Shown here in pieces: positions 1 to 7,312 of a DNA stretch of 17,081 nucleotides (its first letter is position 1; every line of letters begins with the position of its first letter). Under the pieces are notes generated by a model. The model did no database searches. It was not told where the DNA came from and saw only the letters and a program-made list of their open reading frames with translations. The DNA lies in NCBI GenBank assembly GCA_045106295.1, contig JBGCEI010000106.1, positions 1 through 17,081 on the forward strand. Direction: 5' to 3'. The translations under genes were made by a program, and so were the position numbers. This stretch comes from WTJX01 sp045106295. Its GTDB lineage: Bacteria > Bacteroidota > Bacteroidia > Cytophagales > JAAEPT01.

Positions 1-292
1 CTCTTTTATAGTCATCTAGTAAGCCTCTTGTAATGAATGCTTCAAACAATGTACCTCCTAAATAAACAGGTATACCTGCTTCTTTATAAAGCGCTAATTT
101 CTTTTCTAAATCAGGCGTAACAAAAGATGTAGCCCAACCCAACTTTACTATATCTGTATACGAAGCAGATGTTTCTAAAAAATCTTCTACTTGTCTACAA
201 CTCAATCCTTTATCCATAACCATAGTCAACCCATTAGTTCTGGGTTTTAACGTTCGCTCAGGAATAAGCGTTAGATCGTAATTATTATACAT
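1..292 (-). CDS. comA: Phosphosulfolactate synthase, ComA family (N-terminal part, runs off the left edge)
   Basis: I translated 97 N-terminal residues from ATG 292-290. The protein begins MYNNYDLTLIPERTLKPR and contains GLTMVMDKGLS (about 21-31), DIVKLGWATS (about 47-56) and GIPVYLGGTLFEAF (about 73-86), which I recognise as the N-terminal TIM-barrel strands of ComA. Known enzymes of this family add sulfite to phosphoenolpyruvate to give (2R)-phospho-3-sulfolactate. That step belongs to coenzyme M synthesis in methanogens and to sulfolactate formation in some bacteria; its product in Bacteroidota is not settled. The ATG lies inside the end of the upstream TPR gene (8-nt overlap), so the two are very likely co-transcribed and translationally coupled. 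The remaining part, including the C-terminal active-site segments, is outside the window. Confidence 0.85.
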   Translation of the reverse strand, partial: MYNNYDLTLIPERTLKPRTNGLTMVMDKGLSCRQVEDFLETSASYTDIVKLGWATSFVTPDLEKKLALYKEAGIPVYLGGTLFEAFITRGLLDDYKR

Positions 293-1700
293 TTCCTTTT
301 CTGTATTGGTCAATTAACTTAAATAAAACTTTTTGTTTTTCCAGCTCAGGGAAAAACTCATACATTTGAATGTGTTCTTCAAAGTTCAAAGTTAATGCAT
401 TTTCTAGATAAACAAAGGCCTCTTTGTAATTCCCTTTTGAGATAAGGTAAACTACCAAACGATAATACAAACTTGCTCGGTCAGGCATTTCTTCTATTCC
501 ACCATTTATGATATCAATCGCTTTATCATAATCTCCTTCATCGAAATAAATAGCAGACCAATTCAACCAAATATCTTCATATTGAGTATCTATAGAAGCT
601 AATGTCTGGTAGGCACTCAAACTAGAGACTACATTACCGACTTCATTTTCTGAATGAGCTAGTTCTAACCAGTAAAATGGATTTTGAGGTTCGAAATCAG
701 TAGCCTTCTTAAAATAATGAATAGCTTCGTAATGTTTATCTAAATCAGATAATAGCTTACCTAATCCAAAATAAGCATCAGTAAACCTAGGGTTAATTGC
801 CATCGCTTTTTTATAATAAACAACTGCTTTTTTATAATCGTCATTAAAATGATAGCAACTAGCTAATTGAAAAAACAGATCTGGATCAGGAATCTCTTTT
901 TCTATTTCAACCGCTTTTTCAAAACAGACAATAGCATCTGGAAAAGCATCCATTTTCATGTATACGTTTGCCAAGTTAAACCATGCCGAGGAAAAGTCTT
1001 CTTCTAGTGTAACAGCATAATCAAATGCTTGAACGGCTTTTTTATAGTCGACTAATTTCTCATAAAGTATACCCAAATTATACCATGCCCCCGAAGAATA
1101 AGGATCTTCATCTACCTTCTTTTTGTAATACTCCACTCCCTCTTCTAATTTATCAGACATTTCCAGGCACATGGTAAGTCCAAATAATGCTTCTTCGTGC
1201 TCTGAATTCTGATCTAAAGCATTCTTAAAAGCTTGAATAGCTTCATCTGTTTTTCCCCAAGCATCATACACCGTTCCTAATTCATAATAAACTTCATCTT
1301 TTTCATCTGAAAAAGGGATACACTGTTCGTAATAACTTACACTTTCTTCAAAATTACCTAGTGAAAATTCAATAGCTCCTTTTACCATCAATACTTCAGA
1401 ATCCAACGGATTAAATGCTAATGCCTTATCTATGAAAGACAAAGCCTCTTTAAAGTCTGCCATCTCATAAAGCACTTTTGCTTTTACAAAAAGTAATTCT
1501 GAAGAAAAGGGATGTTGAGAAACACCCATATTACACGCATTAAGTGCCTTATCTAATGCTCCTTTAACCATATATTGATCGACCACACTACTAAAAGCAT
1601 CTACATCAAAAAAAGAATGATTATCACTATTCATCATGACCTCGAATTTCTTCAGCCACTTACCATCATCCTCTTCATTCTTGAAAAATTGAAACGACAT
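285..1700 (-). CDS. Tetratricopeptide-repeat (TPR) protein
   Basis: This 471-residue protein consists almost entirely of TPR repeats (roughly ten, about residues 35-440). They are recognisable from the recurring 34-residue spacing and the A-x-x-x-[FY]-x-x-[AS]-[LIV] pattern, for example AWYNLGILYEKLVDYKKAVQ and AYFGLGKLLSDLDKHYEAIH. There is no signal peptide or membrane segment, so it is probably a cytoplasmic protein-interaction scaffold. No catalytic domain is visible and the partner is unknown. The last codons overlap the start of the ComA-family gene, so a link to that enzyme is possible but is only inference. The start at 1700 was chosen because it gives a sensible hydrophilic N-terminus ahead of the first repeat; no Shine-Dalgarno sequence precedes it. 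Confidence 0.85.
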   Translation of the reverse strand: MSFQFFKNEEDDGKWLKKFEVMMNSDNHSFFDVDAFSSVVDQYMVKGALDKALNACNMGVSQHPFSSELLFVKAKVLYEMADFKEALSFIDKALAFNPLDSEVLMVKGAIEFSLGNFEESVSYYEQCIPFSDEKDEVYYELGTVYDAWGKTDEAIQAFKNALDQNSEHEEALFGLTMCLEMSDKLEEGVEYYKKKVDEDPYSSGAWYNLGILYEKLVDYKKAVQAFDYAVTLEEDFSSAWFNLANVYMKMDAFPDAIVCFEKAVEIEKEIPDPDLFFQLASCYHFNDDYKKAVVYYKKAMAINPRFTDAYFGLGKLLSDLDKHYEAIHYFKKATDFEPQNPFYWLELAHSENEVGNVVSSLSAYQTLASIDTQYEDIWLNWSAIYFDEGDYDKAIDIINGGIEEMPDRASLYYRLVVYLISKGNYKEAFVYLENALTLNFEEHIQMYEFFPELEKQKVLFKLIDQYRKGNV

Positions 1701-1724
1701 AACTCAATCTTAATTCCATAAAAG

Positions 1725-1759
1725 GTCTAATAAAACTCGTTAGAAAAACCTTATTAGAC
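1725..1759. repeat. 9-bp inverted repeat upstream of the TPR gene
   Basis: GTCTAATAA at 1725-1733 is repeated as its exact reverse complement TTATTAGAC at 1751-1759, with a 17-nt spacer. It lies 25-59 nt before the TPR start codon. No T-tract follows, so it is not a standard terminator. An operator or a 5'-leader hairpin are both possible. Confidence 0.45.
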
Positions 1760-1828
1760 TTTGTTAAAAATAATATACGGATGATGTAATAAACGATAAA
1801 AAATTAACCAGTTTACTTATTCACATTC

Positions 1829-1850
1829 AACGTATAAACTCTTATACGTT
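1829..1850. terminator. Hairpin overlapping the stop codon of the epimerase gene
   Basis: A perfect 9-bp inverted repeat has AACGTATAA at 1829-1837 and TTATACGTT at 1842-1850, with a 4-nt loop. It spans the TAA stop (1844-1842) of the minus-strand epimerase gene. The run of Ts (1849-1854) is on the plus strand, not downstream on the minus strand. It is therefore a 3'-end hairpin rather than a clear intrinsic terminator for that gene. Confidence 0.4.
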
Positions 1851-2834
1851 TTTTGAAGTTCTTTTGTTCAATTGATTACAGGTCCATGTGATTGTTTCAT
1901 GCCAATCAATAAATTCCATAGGGATAGCTTCTTTTATCTTCTTGGTAGAATACACATACTCTTTACCAATTAATTTAATACTCTGTGAGGTTAAAAACAA
2001 TGATTTACCTCTTATTAAAGAGTAAAATTTAAGAAGCGGATAAGCGATTAAAACCATTGTCTTTGTTATTCTTTTAGTAGGTAACGGCAACTCGTTAGCT
2101 ACAGCTATAGCTTTAAATATCTCTTTATAACTAACCGCTCCTCCATTCACAATAAAGTGTTCGTTCATTACATTTTTTTCTATAATACTATAAACTACAG
2201 AAGCAACATCTCTAACATCCACGATGTTTGTTTGCCCGTCAGGGTAATATTTTTTTGCCTTTTTAGCAATATCAAACAACTTAGTACTCCCTTGATTTGA
2301 GTTGCCAGGACCTAAGACTACAGAAGGTAAGATAACACTCACTTCAAGCCCTTCTTCCATACCTCTCCATACTTCTAATTCTGCTCTGTACTTAGATAGT
2401 GCATAATCAGAATTTATGTTTGAATCTATCCACTCTGATGTTTCATCAATTTCTTTCTTGTTACCTCTACCTAAAGCTGCAATGGAACTGATATATAGAA
2501 GTTTTTTAATGCCATTTTTCACACAGGCATCCACCACATTTTTTGTTCCTTCAACATTAACCTCCTCTAATTCATTCCGATCTCTAGGATTAAATGACAC
2601 CAAAGCTGCAGAATGAATCACCCAATCATATTCTTTTAGATGTTCAGCTACTAAAATAGGATCACATATATCCATGTCAACCCATTTTACTTGATCCTTG
2701 AAAGGATAACATAAATCCATATTACTTGTTTCTCTTTTAGAACAAGTGACAGAATAACCTTCATCTAATAGTTTATGAACAATAAAACTTCCTACTAAAC
2801 CAGTTCCACCGGTTAAAAAAATACGTTTAGACAT
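1842..2834 (-). CDS. NAD(P)-dependent epimerase/reductase, extended SDR family
   Basis: The 330-residue protein has the length and layout of an extended short-chain dehydrogenase. The N-terminal Rossmann motif TGGTGLVG (residues 8-15) binds the dinucleotide. VIHSAALVS (about 72-80) follows the fourth strand, YISSIAALG (114-122) carries the catalytic Ser, and YALSK (144-148) is the Tyr-x-x-x-Lys pair. The overall pattern resembles dihydroflavonol-4-reductase-like and sugar-epimerase members, so the substrate could be a nucleotide sugar or a small ketone; the sequence does not decide this. It is soluble apart from one moderately hydrophobic stretch (about 263-277). It is transcribed alone, divergently from the hydrolase gene, and ends in a hairpin. 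The start at 2834 places the glycine motif at its usual distance from the N-terminus. Confidence 0.85.
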   Translation of the reverse strand: MSKRIFLTGGTGLVGSFIVHKLLDEGYSVTCSKRETSNMDLCYPFKDQVKWVDMDICDPILVAEHLKEYDWVIHSAALVSFNPRDRNELEEVNVEGTKNVVDACVKNGIKKLLYISSIAALGRGNKKEIDETSEWIDSNINSDYALSKYRAELEVWRGMEEGLEVSVILPSVVLGPGNSNQGSTKLFDIAKKAKKYYPDGQTNIVDVRDVASVVYSIIEKNVMNEHFIVNGGAVSYKEIFKAIAVANELPLPTKRITKTMVLIAYPLLKFYSLIRGKSLFLTSQSIKLIGKEYVYSTKKIKEAIPMEFIDWHETITWTCNQLNKRTSKNV

Positions 2835-2844
2835 TTCAATTTAG

Positions 2845-2872
2845 TTTAGGTGTTGCTTTTTTAGGTTTAGGT
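2845..2872. repeat. Three TTTAGGT copies in front of the epimerase gene
   Basis: TTTAGGT occurs at 2845-2851, 2860-2866 and 2866-2872 (ACCTAAA on the minus strand), 11-38 nt upstream of the epimerase start codon. The position suits an operator or leader element, but the motif is AT-rich and could be chance. Confidence 0.3.
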
Positions 2873-2988
2873 AAACAACTTCTAACTCTACGGGACTATA
2901 AAAAAAAAGATTCAAATTGTGGATAACAAAAAAATATTTGAATAGACTAAATCCAACCTTTTACAAATTTAATATGTTTAAATTGATT

Positions 2989-3852
2989 ATGAAAAATAAA
3001 TCACCTCGATTTTTGACACTAATTTTTAGCTTTTTTTTGTTTTCTGTTATCGTATTAACTAGTTGCATTTCCTTTAGAACAAGTGACAAATCAGCTTTAA
3101 AAGCTTACAAAAAGAAAGGCATCGAATTAAAAATCCACCACAAACCCTTTCAGTCTATTCCTATTAGGTACTTAGAAACGGGGGAAACAACAGATGATGC
3201 TCCTCTTATTTTATTTCTTCACGGAGCTCCAGGATCATCAAATGCATTTGATACCTATTTACAGGACAGTGTTCTATTATCTAAAGCAACTTTAGTTAGT
3301 GTAGATAGATTAGGATACGGTTATTCTAACTATGGAAAAGCAGAGACTTCTTGACAAAAACAAGCGGAACAGGTTCGTTTTGTGTTAGATCAGTACCCTA
3401 ATAGAAAAAAAATACTAATAGGTCACTCTTTTGGAGGACCAATAGTTGCCCGTTTTATGATGGACTATCCAAAAGAGATAGACAAAGGAATTATGTTAGC
3501 TCCTGCAATTGATCCCGACAATGAAAAAATCTTCTCTGTAGCTTATTTAGTACTATGGAGAGCAACAAGATGGCTGTTCTCTGGTGCTTTTAAAGTAAGT
3601 GGAGATGAAAAATTTAGCCATTCTGAAGAACTTCAAAAAATGAACCCGTTATGGTCTTCTATTCAAAAAAACCTGATACATGTACACGGAACTAAAGATA
3701 AAATTGTCCCTTATGTAAACATTGATTTCTCCAAAGAGATGATACCAAACCAACTCTTAACGCCAATTACTTGGGATAAAGCGAATCATCTTATTATCTG
3801 GAATAAATTTGAAGATGTGAAGAATATTCTTCTACAGGCTATTGAAGAGTAA
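2989..3852 (+). pseudogene. Alpha/beta-hydrolase lipoprotein interrupted by one in-frame TGA
   Basis: Read through the TGA at 3352-3354, the frame gives 287 codons of a complete alpha/beta hydrolase. From ATG 2989 it begins MKNKSPRFL, with a hydrophobic stretch ending in a lipobox-like LTSC, so the product would be a lipoprotein. HGAPGSS (from His78) forms the oxyanion region, GHSFGG holds the nucleophile Ser147, GTKDKIV the acid Asp237 and NHLIIW the His267. All triad residues lie after the stop and are intact, and the frame is unchanged. This looks like a very recent nonsense mutation, a sequencing error, or readthrough (the stop context is TGAC). ATG 2974 is an alternative start with five more residues. 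A GTG at 3382 could start a fragment that keeps the triad but lacks the oxyanion segment. Substrate unknown. Confidence 0.8.
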
Positions 3853-3854
3853 AT

Positions 3855-3899
3855 AAGCTTAACGTATGCCTCTTAGTTTACGAGGCATACGTTAAGCTT
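3855..3899 (+). terminator. Strong hairpin terminator after the hydrolase gene
   Basis: An 18-bp perfect inverted repeat has arms 3855-3872 (AAGCTTAACGTATGCCTC) and 3882-3899, with a 9-nt loop. It starts two bases after the hydrolase stop codon and is followed by TTTTATTATT-like sequence. It may also stop minus-strand transcripts arriving from lolA, although the T-tract on that side is poor. The rest of the gap to 4017 shows nothing else. Confidence 0.75.
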
Positions 3900-3986
3900 T
3901 TATTATTCGAGAACTCGATTAAACCTACTTTAAACACGATAAAGCAACTAAAATGAGATTCAAATAAGATATATTGTAGTCGTTAT

Positions 3987-3999
3987 TAATTAAACACTC
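3987..3999. repeat. 13-bp direct repeat, copy 1 (3' side of lolA)
   Basis: TAATTAAACACTC is found here and again at 4688-4700 in the same orientation, so the two copies bracket lolA. No target-site or IS features accompany them. Confidence 0.4.
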
Positions 4000-4017
4000 C
4001 CTTTTCTTGAAAGTGAA

Positions 4018-4677
4018 TTACCTCAAGTCATTAAAATCAATTCCTTCTGGGAAGGCATCTTTCGCACATTTAAATGTCATACTCGTAGTGGTTACATTAG
4101 GTTTTAAGCTATTAATAGTCACTGTGTATTTATTTCCAGTACGCTCAAATATCTGCCACCTCTTTAATGTTCCATCAGTTTTTTTGATATACAATTTAAT
4201 CTTAGTTACCGGCTCTTTATCTCTTTCTTGTGGAGATAAGTCTGGACTTAGTTCTACACCATAACAAGCAACACCTCCTAATGTCACTCCTTCAATCATA
4301 CGGTAACGGTAACCGTCTTTGTACATATCTGCTACCTTAGTTGGAGTCATGATCCCGTCTTCACTGGTATCGTATTCGTACATCGTTACTTCTTCATCTT
4401 CTTTATTGAAATTACAGATATTACTTCCGTCACACACCACGTCCATTCCATTATCCGTTGTCAATTTAAAATTATCTCCTTTTACAGTAATCGTTCCTGC
4501 GTATTTCTCATCCAAATCAGACGGTCCATCTAAATGATAAGTAAAACTCGCTTCAAAAGAGGTATACGATTTAAAGGCAGCACTTAGTTTATCTAAATGT
4601 GTTTTTGCTTCTGGGTCGTACTGAGAAAAAGACGACATATAAATAAGTGTGGAGAGCACTGTAAAAAAATACTTCAT
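4018..4677 (-). CDS. lolA: LolA-like outer-membrane lipoprotein carrier protein
   Basis: The 219-residue protein starts with a Sec signal peptide (about residues 1-18, MKYFFTVLSTLIYMSSFS, cleavage likely before Gln19). The mature part matches LolA-like carriers: an amphipathic N-terminal helix (HLDKLSAAFKSYTSFEASFTY), then beta strands such as YAGTITVKGDNFKLT and a C-terminal half rich in Lys/Thr strands. LolA carries lipoproteins across the periplasm from the inner to the outer membrane. It lies 72 bp downstream of ftsK on the same strand, an order I recall as common in Bacteroidota, and may be transcribed with it. Its length is slightly above that of the enterobacterial protein. No LolB-like gene is present here, as is usual in this phylum. 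The family call is based on overall pattern rather than a signature motif. Confidence 0.8.
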   Translation of the reverse strand: MKYFFTVLSTLIYMSSFSQYDPEAKTHLDKLSAAFKSYTSFEASFTYHLDGPSDLDEKYAGTITVKGDNFKLTTDNGMDVVCDGSNICNFNKEDEEVTMYEYDTSEDGIMTPTKVADMYKDGYRYRMIEGVTLGGVACYGVELSPDLSPQERDKEPVTKIKLYIKKTDGTLKRWQIFERTGNKYTVTINSLKPNVTTTSMTFKCAKDAFPEGIDFNDLR

Positions 4678-4687
4678 TTTTGTTTTC

Positions 4688-4700
4688 TAATTAAACACTC
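4688..4700. repeat. 13-bp direct repeat, copy 2 (5' side of lolA)
   Basis: This is an exact copy of TAATTAAACACTC at 3987-3999, placed 11 nt upstream of the lolA start codon within the ftsK-lolA gap. Confidence 0.4.
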
Positions 4701-4749
4701 AAAAAAATAACATAACATAAGACAAAAAGTTCACCTTTTTATCGAATCA

Positions 4750-7284
4750 CTAAATGCTTTTCAATAACTGTTCCAAACTCATTTCATCTTTGACTAATAC
4801 TTCTCTAGCCTTACTTCCTTCAAACGGACCAACTACCCCAGCTGCTTCTAACTGGTCAATTAATCGTCCTGCTCTATTGTATCCTAGTTTTAGTTTTCGT
4901 TGTACCAAAGAAGTGCTTCCTTGCTGATGCAGTACTACTAAACGAGCGGCCTCTTCGAACATAGAATCTTTATCAGACAAATCTACTTTACCAGGTTCTT
5001 TTGTGTCATCAAGATATTCTGGCAATGGCATTGGAGAACCATACCCTTGTTGCTCACCAATAAAGTCACACACACGTTCGGCTTCATCTGTATCAATGAA
5101 TGCACACTGCACACGGATAGTCTCTGACCCTTGGGAAAACAACATATCGCCATGCCCTATCAGTTGATCTGCTCCACCAGCATCTAAAATCGTTCTTGAG
5201 TCTATTTTAGAGGTTACTTTAAACGATAATCGAGCGGGGAAATTCGCCTTTATTAAACCCGTAATTACATTCACAGAAGGGCGCTGAGTAGCGACTACTA
5301 AGTGAATACCAATGGCTCTGGCTAACTGTGCCAAACGAGAAATAGGTGTTTCCACTTCTTTACCCGCTGTCATCATTAAGTCAGCTAATTCATCAATAAT
5401 CACCACGATATATGGCATAAAACGATGTCCCTTTTGCGGGTTCAATCTTCTCTCTATGAATTTCTTATTGTATTCTTTTAAGTTTCTACAATGTGCTTCT
5501 TTTAGCAAGTCGTAACGCTTATCCATTTCAATACATACCGAATTCAGCGTATTAATTACCTTTTTGGTATCTGTAATAATAGCATCGTCACTATCTGGTA
5601 GTTTCGCTAAAAAGTGATTTCGTATTTTGTTGTACAACGAAAGCTCCACCTTTTTAGGGTCAACCAATACAAATTTAAGCTGAGAGGGGTGTTTTTTGTA
5701 CAGTAAAGAGTTTAATAAAACATTAATACCTACTGACTTACCTTGTCCTGTTGCCCCAGCAATTAGAATGTGAGGCATTTTTGCCAAGTCAATTAAAAAT
5801 AATTCATTTGAAATATTCTTACCAAAAGCAATAGGTAAATCCATTTCACTATCGAGAAATTTAGGGTTACTAAACACCGAACGGATGGATACCATCTCTC
5901 GTTTTTTGTTAGGCACTTCAATACCTACCGTTCCCCTTCCAGGAATTGGCGCGATAATACGAATCCCCAATGCCGCCAAACTCAAAGCGATGTCATCTTC
6001 TAAGTTTTTGATTTTAGAAATCTTCACTCCGGGCTCAGGAACAATCTCGTAAAGTGTTACCGTAGGACCAATAGTCGCTTTAATACTCGAAATACCTATT
6101 TTATAATTCCTTAAGGTATCTATGATGCTGTCTTTGTTTACCTCTAACTCTTCTCTAGTGACATTGACTTTGTTCTTCTGCCTATCTTCTAATAAATCTA
6201 GTGTAGGGTATTTATAACGAGCTAAATCTAGGGTAGGGTCATAGTTTGTTACTTCTTTATCAACTACTTCTTCCTCTTTTGTTTCTTCTACTTTTAGTGC
6301 TAAACCAGTCTCCTCTTCCACTACTGATGTTGTTTGTATTTCAGTAGAAAGTACTTCCTCCACTACCTCAGTTTCTTCTGGAACAGCTTCTTTTTGTAAA
6401 GTATTGACTAATTCCTCTACTACAGGGGGAGTAATGGCTTCTGAAGTGTGAGGGATTTCCTTTTCTTCAATTGTAGGAATCGAAGGAGGAGTTATAGCTT
6501 CCGGTACCTTTAATTCTTCGGCTAAAGGAGCTTTACTTGCAGAAGCAACTGTAGCGACAATAGATTCATGAATAGGTTCCTCATCGTCTTCTATTTCATC
6601 CTCTTCATCCATGTGAGTACTTACCACTATGTGATCGTCTTCTACTAAGGCTGATTTTGCTTTAGCGACCCAAGAAGCCAAAGAGGTAATATTAAAAAAG
6701 TAGATGACAAATATACCTAGAGCAAATAGTAACAACAATAACGTACCCCAGCCTGCCAAGCTATCTAATGCGCTAGACACTTCGTAGCCTATTCCACCAC
6801 ACAAAAACTGAAGGTTACTCTGTTTGTCAGCAGCAAAGACTAAATATCCCATCACAAGGGTAATCCAAAACATAAAAAAGAAAGAGACTTTTGTCAATAC
6901 AGATAGGTTCTCTACTTTCTTACTATAGACTAATTCATATCCGTATAAAAAACAGATGGGGATTAATAAAAAAGAAGCTATCCCAAACCATTTAAAGATA
7001 AACAGGTGAGATACCCATGCTCCAAATAGCCCTACCCAATTTTCTACTTCTTTACCCGATAATATGAGGTCTCCAAAATTGAGGCTCAACACCACACTTT
7101 GGTCTGCCTTACCTGTAAATAGATAAGCTATAAATGCTAACAACAAAAAGACACTACTAATTAATAAGAATAAACCCGAAGCAATGTGTAGTCTCTTATC
7201 TTGAAGAAAAGCAAGGTTCACCTTCATATTTAATGAAGGTATCTTTTTAGTAGAAGTGCTTTTTTTAATTGTATTTTTAGACAT
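4750..7284 (-). CDS. ftsK: DNA translocase FtsK/SpoIIIE
   Basis: The 844-residue protein couples cell division to clearing and dimer resolution of the chromosome at the septum. Four membrane segments are visible (about 33-58, 92-118, 138-152 and 177-198). An acidic, proline-containing linker follows (about 220-350, with EAITPP twice). The motor then has Walker A GATGQGKS (510-517), Walker B VVIIDELADLMM (627-638) and VVATQRPSVNVITGLIKANFP (673-693). The C-terminal gamma winged helix (about 776-840, with HQQGSTSLVQRKLKLGYNRAGRLID) is the DNA-orienting domain. All expected parts are present. The gene follows pyrD on the same strand with a 28-nt gap, but a perfect -7 box lies only 7-14 nt before its ATG, so it probably has its own promoter. 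Confidence 0.97.
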   Translation of the reverse strand: MSKNTIKKSTSTKKIPSLNMKVNLAFLQDKRLHIASGLFLLISSVFLLLAFIAYLFTGKADQSVVLSLNFGDLILSGKEVENWVGLFGAWVSHLFIFKWFGIASFLLIPICFLYGYELVYSKKVENLSVLTKVSFFFMFWITLVMGYLVFAADKQSNLQFLCGGIGYEVSSALDSLAGWGTLLLLLFALGIFVIYFFNITSLASWVAKAKSALVEDDHIVVSTHMDEEDEIEDDEEPIHESIVATVASASKAPLAEELKVPEAITPPSIPTIEEKEIPHTSEAITPPVVEELVNTLQKEAVPEETEVVEEVLSTEIQTTSVVEEETGLALKVEETKEEEVVDKEVTNYDPTLDLARYKYPTLDLLEDRQKNKVNVTREELEVNKDSIIDTLRNYKIGISSIKATIGPTVTLYEIVPEPGVKISKIKNLEDDIALSLAALGIRIIAPIPGRGTVGIEVPNKKREMVSIRSVFSNPKFLDSEMDLPIAFGKNISNELFLIDLAKMPHILIAGATGQGKSVGINVLLNSLLYKKHPSQLKFVLVDPKKVELSLYNKIRNHFLAKLPDSDDAIITDTKKVINTLNSVCIEMDKRYDLLKEAHCRNLKEYNKKFIERRLNPQKGHRFMPYIVVIIDELADLMMTAGKEVETPISRLAQLARAIGIHLVVATQRPSVNVITGLIKANFPARLSFKVTSKIDSRTILDAGGADQLIGHGDMLFSQGSETIRVQCAFIDTDEAERVCDFIGEQQGYGSPMPLPEYLDDTKEPGKVDLSDKDSMFEEAARLVVLHQQGSTSLVQRKLKLGYNRAGRLIDQLEAAGVVGPFEGSKAREVLVKDEMSLEQLLKSI

Positions 7285-7290
7285 GACTTA

Positions 7291-7298
7291 CAAATATA
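7291..7298 (-). promoter_or_regulatory. Bacteroidota -7 box directly in front of ftsK
   Basis: On the minus strand TATATTTG (7298-7291) matches the TAnnTTTG consensus and is separated from the ftsK ATG (7284) by six bases. No good TTTG -33 element lies at the right distance. If used, transcription would begin within a few bases of the start codon. Confidence 0.45.
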
Positions 7299-7312
7299 CC
7301 GTCTTTTTACTG

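Noticed and set aside
2416..2616. Plus-strand open frame inside the epimerase gene
   Set aside because: It is antisense to the SDR catalytic region, with no independent start signal.
3352..3354. TGA read as a sense codon through an alternative genetic code
   Set aside because: The DUF58 gene ends normally at TGA, and all other frames are consistent with the standard code. No selenocysteine-type hairpin or homologue is evident.
4007..4264. Plus-strand open frames opposite lolA (also 4319-4537)
   Set aside because: They are antisense to a well-supported secreted protein, with composition expected of a shadow frame.
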